Source: Sthenelais limicola
Lineage: Eukaryota; Annelida; Polychaeta; Phyllodocida; Sigalionidae
NCBI GenBank assembly: GCA_942159475.1
Contig: OW804096.1
Span: 41,167,744-41,231,743 of the forward strand
Reading direction: 5' to 3'
Length of the DNA: 64,000 nt
Shown: one piece after another, positions 58,290 to 64,000 of the stretch
How the letters are laid out: each line of letters begins with the position of its first letter
Position numbering within the stretch: the stretch's first letter is position 1
Made by a program: the position numbers and the translations under genes
Notes under the pieces: model-generated
Told to the model about the DNA's origin: nothing
What the model saw: the letters and a program-made list of their open reading frames with translations, nothing else
Database searches by the model: none

Positions 58290-61200
58290 GTTAGTTGTAC
58301 TAAATTTGTAAACTTTATAATGACGCAGTACGTTGGTAATCTTATTGGTGGAAGTTATTCAGGAATCGAAGATACTTAGAGAAACTTAGAGAAACACTAG
58401 AAATGCTGAATATCACCTCCACTATTATTGCTTGCCATTTAGGAAGAAGCTTAATTTATTTGATAAGAAATTAAGCTATCTGTTATCATGAGATGCATTG
58501 CCATAACAGAATGATATACAGTATAGCCACGATCTAGTGTTTTATATGCTATATTTCATTTACAATAAAATGATAAATGACATATATTCCCAACATGGGT
58601 TATTAATAGCGTAACTATATATCACACTCAACTTCATAGTCAGCAATGTTCAGCACAATTTATGTTCAGCCAACAGTGATGAGTATATTGACACATCGTT
58701 GAGTACACAGAAGCGAATGTCAACGATTTATCCCTAAACAAAGCAGCTTTTATCAATTGGGAAAAGGTGTCAGTTCTTGTATATCTAGAGCCTGGAGCGA
58801 GGGAGTGAAGTAATTGATTTTGTATTTCTATGTAGAACAGGTTTATATGACGAGAGGTTTTGTGAGCCAAATCCTAAGTCTAGTCCATACTCGTTAGGCT
58901 TAGTCTTAGTATTTGTCTGGATTTCTCTCTCAACTCACAATTTTTAGGCGTCGAGGTAGTGTTTCAATACAAAGGGAGTATTTGTCGGTGGATATACCTA
59001 AGAACCACACCACATACACCATCTATTTCCATTTCACCCATTTTTATTGGTAATATTAGAGGTCGAGATATAAATGACCCAGTCTAGGTGAATGCTGGAA
59101 TGGGAAGATCGTTCTTTCGAAAGTCAAGGTTACAAGTACAACCGGTGGTTGGTGCTTCACGACATATTCGTTGAATACGAATTCAAGGGGTAAAAATGCA
59201 CTACCCATTCAAACACTCTGTTCCCCAACTGACGAAGCATTTACCCAACCCTTTGTTGTGCCAGGGGAGTTTTTGGTACGCTGATCTCCGATCAAAGGAG
59301 CGTGAGGAAATCTATGGTACATTTTTATCCTTTTTGACTTTTTTCCCCCACTCAGCTATCAAAAACTCATCCCACTTCAAAATTAAATATTTACCGAGGT
59401 TCCGAACGCTGCTTGTACATTAGTGGGAACTGATGAGAATAACTGCCGGTGAGATACCGCATACGGATGAAATTTAATCTCACTTTAGCTTTGTGTTTAC
59501 TGAAAGATGATGCTTGAGTGTCCGCGACAGTGAATGGATAGATGGAAAGAATCTCGAGAGACTAGAAAATATGATTCAGGGTTCGGGGTTTAGCTATCAA
59601 AATGTGTGTCATTCACGAACATGTCTACCATAGATGAAATTTAAAGGCATCACCAACCATCTTTATCATAAATAGTAAAAAGTGTTGTATTTAGCATGTA
59701 CATAATAGGGTCTAAAATACATCGTAATTTGTTTAGGTGCGTGGCTGTGGTCCCTTGTGAAAACACAGCACAAAACAATACAAATATATTATTTGAAACG
59801 CGATATTTTCGATGTGAGGGATTATGTGGTCAATGTTGTTTGGAAAGCATAGTGGATATACTACCACGTATGACTTGCATAGATATGAGATCCGATGACA
59901 TACCTGGTTTAACATTATTTGAATTGCTCTGAGGATTCCACATAAATTGGAAGAGGGTGGATATATAGTACATGTATTTTTATATACGACCTATTTGATT
60001 TGCTAGAATATTTCAATAGGATAATCATGAAGAAAATAAGCTTAATTGATTATCATTATATAAAAGAACAGAAATAGTTTTAGTATGTTAGTAGCGTAGG
60101 CTAGAATTAATCGAAATATTAGAAAAAATAAACGTCGTACTTTTGTAGTCAGTTGGCCTGTCAACTATACCGACCGTTGAGCACTGCATGTTTCATATCA
60201 ATCTCTCGATTCCTTTTAGTTTTTCCTTCAGGTGGGAAGGCGACTCTTTTATTTACCTGCCTCAGGTGAGAGCCTGGTAGGAGGCAGAGAGCTATATGGC
60301 TGGTGCCTAAAGCAAAAACATTCTGTGTGACAAAGCATACTAAACACACACTAGTTTGGCTGGAATAGTGGTGATGGTGGAATTGGGGGGGGGGGGGGCG
60401 TTAAGGGGAGGGGAGGGGGCACGAAGGACAGACAGGGGGTAACACTAAAGAGAGTGGGATGCTGAGAGTTCTACCATTTCAGCCAGGACACAGGTATGTC
60501 TCCGAACATGCTCAAATAAATACAAACTGACATGGTTCTATAACCACTGAATAACTTCATCAGTAATCCCCATGTACCTGTTGCACGAGCTTGGATCCTA
60601 TTCGTCCTTTAGCACATACAAACACCTCACGCTATAAGACTATGATCACCCTATGTGCGCTTTTTGTCCTCGAATACCCTCTCAATCCCATCAAGGGGGC
60701 CAGCTTTTGGCTGCCAATGCAAACTTTCCCCTCCAATATTGCCATTAATATTCAAATGATATGCTCAGCGCCTAATGAGATGGCATAGCATTGTTTGTTC
60801 GAACCAGATGTTCGATCCTTCTCCACTGTTTCCCCTTTATGTATGTTATAATACCGGGCCTGTAACACCTGCCAGCGCAGCCACAGGCCATCCTAGGACT
60901 CACCACTCCAGGCCTTGGATCCCTACCTTTGTGTCACACAAGGGGACACGCGGATCAAATGTTCTTTGTGGGTGTACTGCCTCCCTATACTCCGACACAA
61001 ACTCCTTGTTTACAAGACCGCTCGTGGTTCATCCTAAACAGACAAGCATCGAAACCAATGCCGGTGTCTTTCCTTTTCACTGCACCAGAATAAGTATTTA
61101 AGAAATTTGTTTTAGCAAAAACTAAAAATCCCATTTCCTCTGAGCTCAGTTCTCTAATCGCTAGGAGAGATGAATAACGCCCACTGCATCAAATCTGGGG

Positions 61201-62458
61201 CTAGATAATATCTTGAACAAACTTTTATTTTCCCCTCATATATGCATATAGGAGAAATTATTTTTGTGGATATAAAGGTATACATGCTTTTTACCCTGTC
61301 TGCCTTTCAACTTGCAAGCACGATAAAAAAAACCTTCCCCAAAGCAGCCTGCCTTTCTACGCATATTAGGTTACATAATTCGTAAAACAAATCACAAACG
61401 CTATTTATTAACAAAGGGAAAACAAGTATTACAAGGATATTGAACGTTGGGGTAAGGACTGTTCTAAGAGGAGGTACATATAATGACCTATGATTAGATA
61501 AAAGGGAGTGGAGTTCTTTAGAATATATTTTATTTATTTTGGCTAGAGCACTTGGCCAGGAATCTCCCAAGGCTTTCAAATTGGAATGAATACACTTCAG
61601 TGCGTGCATTGGGGTGCAATTTAAATATTAATGATTTCGTTTGGTATCTAAAGTTGGGGCCTGGTTACAAAATAATTATATATATGAGTTCAAGCCGATG
61701 TCCAGTTGTTATATTATGGTGCATGCTGCAGTTCCTATGGTCAAACTGGTGTGGGGGTGGGAGAAGAAGAGGAGTGTGAGGCCTGGGCATTACATGGCTG
61801 GTGTTGAGTTCTCAGACCGCTCTAGATGTCCCATCAGGTGTGACCAATACCAGGGGACCTACCTGCCCACCACTCACCCCTGAGATATAAACTCCTTCAT
61901 CCAACCAATGCAGCTTTAGTTTCTACTGTTTCCCACTCTCTTGAACAATAATGTGTGGATGTACACTTGAATGTTCACCATCTTAGACGATTGCTGGTTG
62001 TCTATGTTAGAGGATACATGCATCTCGATGTGTTGGTGTCTGGGATCTTTTGATATATTACGACACTACTTTAGACCCATGTATGTGGATTTGTATTGGG
62101 TACCAGCTGATGTTTACGAAGGACGCGGGCAATTGAAGTGAAATGCAATTTTAAATACCCTTCGGACATGACTTATACGCTTGGAACTGTCGGGGTGTGA
62201 GTTTTCCTCTGGTGTCTATATACATGTACGTGCAACATCAATCTTTCTGTGAATTGACACTTGGATGAATCCATTTCTGCCCAGAAGTTACCACTGACAT
62301 CTGTCTTAGACAGACGTACTCGGTTCGTGTATATATGAATGTTGTACAGCAAAGTCCCATGAATCCATGATCCCCATGGATGGAAAGAACTATATAGTAG
62401 CAGTTAGCGACATTGTGATGCTGAATTCTTCTCACAACTGTTTTCTCTTGACATCCAG
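58290..62458. other. Unassigned DNA with a GC-richer block
   Basis: The block 60590-61100 is GC-richer. The plus frame 60775-61101 (108 codons, Thr/Ser/Pro-rich) looks protein-like but has no domain or clear borders. A guanine-rich tract (60385-60419; runs of 14, 4, 4 and 5 G) could form a G-quadruplex. The minus frame 61307-61609 has a hydrophobic middle and no recognised family. Confidence 0.4.
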
Positions 62459-62604
62459 GTCTGGGAGAGCCACAATTTGAGAGGGACCGACCCCGATCCA
62501 CTCGTCAGCAGACTGCAATCGCTTATAAAGAACAATCGCAACAAAATATGGATAACGTCCGGGTCTCTGCAGCTACAAACAAAAAGAACTCCAACCAAAA
62601 TACA
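62459..62604 (+). CDS. Candidate internal coding exon, unrecognised protein
   Basis: This is the best-supported internal exon. A good acceptor (aactgttttctcttgacatccag, AG at 62457-62458) and a strong donor (ATACA|GTAAGT, GT at 62605-62606) bracket 146 bases. They are open in one frame: two bases completing a codon, then 48 codons. The peptide is strongly polar (LGEPQFERDRPRSTRQQ, then AYKEQSQQNMDNVRVSAATN, then KKNSNQNT), typical of a disordered cytoplasmic or nuclear segment. Gln and Asn use several codons, so it is not a simple repeat. Its neighbours in the gene are not visible and must lie across long introns. Confidence 0.5.
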
Positions 62605-64000
62605 GTAAGTGTCTATCAATTTCAGTTTTTCTCTCGTGCCCAATAGGGAAACAATGGTATAAAGACATGATGTGGGTTCGCCATGTTATAGCCATCAAAC
62701 CGTCAACTGCTGTAGGGCATCTCTCACTTTTTCATGTTAAAAGATGTCATCGATGCCAGACAATACACGGACCTGAGGCTTATTAATGTAGACCTGTAGA
62801 GTCTCCTTTCAAAGTGTGGACATATACTTTGAATGTGTGCCAAATTCTACATATTCAGTCATATAATCTTCCCAGACTAGTAAAACATTAGATCTAAGAA
62901 CCTCTCTAGGAAATGAATGAAGTCATTAAGTGGTTTTCAAAGAGTATAATCTAGACGGCAAATGTGCCAAATCCCGACCAATATATTTATAGAGAAAGGT
63001 GAGTCGTGTAGAACCAGCCTTGATTTGCCTTCGTGAATGTTAACAGCCATGCTGTGCTTTTATGTACACGATTTCCCCAGCGAGTCATGTAATGTAACAA
63101 CACTATACTCCTAGATGACCCGAGGGGTTATGGGAGTGTGTGTATATCAGGGTACATATGTGTATGTTTGGCCCAATCCCAGATACTGTCTGTCCTGCAA
63201 GGTCTAGTCGACCACTTAAAGGTCAATGCTGCACTTTGTATACATTATAGTTCCCCAAATAACTAATTTTGCTTTTAGAAGTTCCAAAGTTAGTATACTA
63301 TTGGGCGACTATTGACAACAATTGACTGGACGTCTTTCACGGACTGCAGCATTGTTCCATATGTGTGCACCGTCCAGGTTTCGTAGGCCTATGTAGATAA
63401 TGTGTGGCCTTAGGTCCAAGTAGAATAAATCCGAACCTATTGAAAGAAATCCAAATTTGTCAGCTCTATCGAGGGGACAACGGGTTTCAGCCAATAGAAA
63501 AGTGTTGTAAAAGCACAATTCGCATGGGCCTGGCCACCTGATTTAACCAGTGATCATAATCTATTTCAACCCATGCTTATTATGGCATATAAATATATAC
63601 ATAGAAAGCTATAGAATACATTACATATCTAAAGGGTGTACAGGAACACTATCTGTCGATCGGGAATCAAGTCCTGTTTTATTCCAAACTTTGAATGGGG
63701 TCCTGTCTTTAAGTCATGGTCTACACAGATTTGTCGGTACATGAACTTCAAATTGCTTTGGATGCTAGTAAGACAATGTGTCCTTAAAATGGCCGGGGGC
63801 TAAAAACTGTGACTCATTTCTAACTGACTTTGTACTAGAATACAACCACCATTTGAATCCTAAGCATGGGTGTATTTATTAGTGTCACAAGATAGGTGCA
63901 AGGACATAGCATCATCAGGGGTGAGTACTAATTCTTTAGGATCATGAATGGTCAGAAGTTAAATACGGGACATGTATACATAGACATTGACGTTTTCTAC
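62605..64000. other. Unassigned AT-rich DNA
   Basis: No gene or repeat is recognised. If 62459-62604 is an exon, this is the start of its downstream intron. Confidence 0.5.

Noticed and set aside
59080..59095. CAGTCTAGGTGAATG resembling a MITE family 1 end
   Set aside because: Only about 10 bases match and nothing downstream follows the family.
63800..63822. CTGTGACTCATTTCTAAC as a third MITE family 2 terminus
   Set aside because: Only the GTGACTCATTT core matches. CTGT and the CATCACA end are absent, and no partner repeat was found.
1..64000. CRISPR arrays, bacterial operons, phage genes or integrons
   Set aside because: No regularly spaced short repeats of CRISPR size, no ribosome-binding sites, no tightly packed genes. 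All signals point to animal nuclear DNA.

Overview
The window reads as nuclear DNA of an animal, most likely a marine or other invertebrate. It is AT-rich, and no long uninterrupted gene is visible. Open frames are short and look like single exons with GT/AG borders. The clearest protein-coding stretch is the C-terminal part of a non-LTR retrotransposon reverse transcriptase. Many short non-autonomous DNA transposons are scattered through it. There are no bacterial operons, ribosome-binding sites, CRISPR arrays, tRNA genes or rRNA genes. The phylum cannot be named from the sequence alone.

Layout. 1-3200: AT-rich DNA with one copy of TA-flanked MITE family 2 (811-1145) and two copies of MITE family 1. 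3780-4985: a GC-rich island followed by a candidate first coding exon (plus strand) ending in a strong donor. 5000-20280: mostly unassigned non-coding DNA with a near-perfect foldback (8374-8430), a decayed MITE-like element (13609-13760), a two-copy tandem duplication (15268-15594) and a few weak exon candidates. 20288-21515: a seven-unit satellite-like array of about 190-bp units, one unit carrying a G-quadruplex tract. 23528-23833: an open frame with two hydrophobic segments. 28500-30180: a second GC-rich island followed by another candidate first exon. 33100-34150: a 5'-truncated LINE, minus strand. 32141-58289: seven more copies of MITE family 1 and the second copy of family 2. 54710-54890 (minus) and 62459-62604 (plus): the two best internal-exon candidates. 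57540-57930: a dense cluster of homeodomain-, Otx- and TCF-like motifs that looks like a developmental enhancer.

Interpretation. This is probably a gene-poor intergenic or large-intron region shaped by small DNA transposons and local tandem duplication, with isolated exons of genes that continue outside or across the window. I found no evidence of a novel enzymatic or defence system. The most distinctive content is the two MITE families, one with nine copies and visible 4-bp target duplications, the other with long inverted repeats flanked by TA. Next come the satellite with its G4 tract, the foldback, and the repeated layout of GC island plus first exon. The exon candidates rest on splice signals and open frame only. 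In 128 kb of two-strand sequence, tens of donor-like hexamers are expected by chance, so most of these calls carry low confidence.
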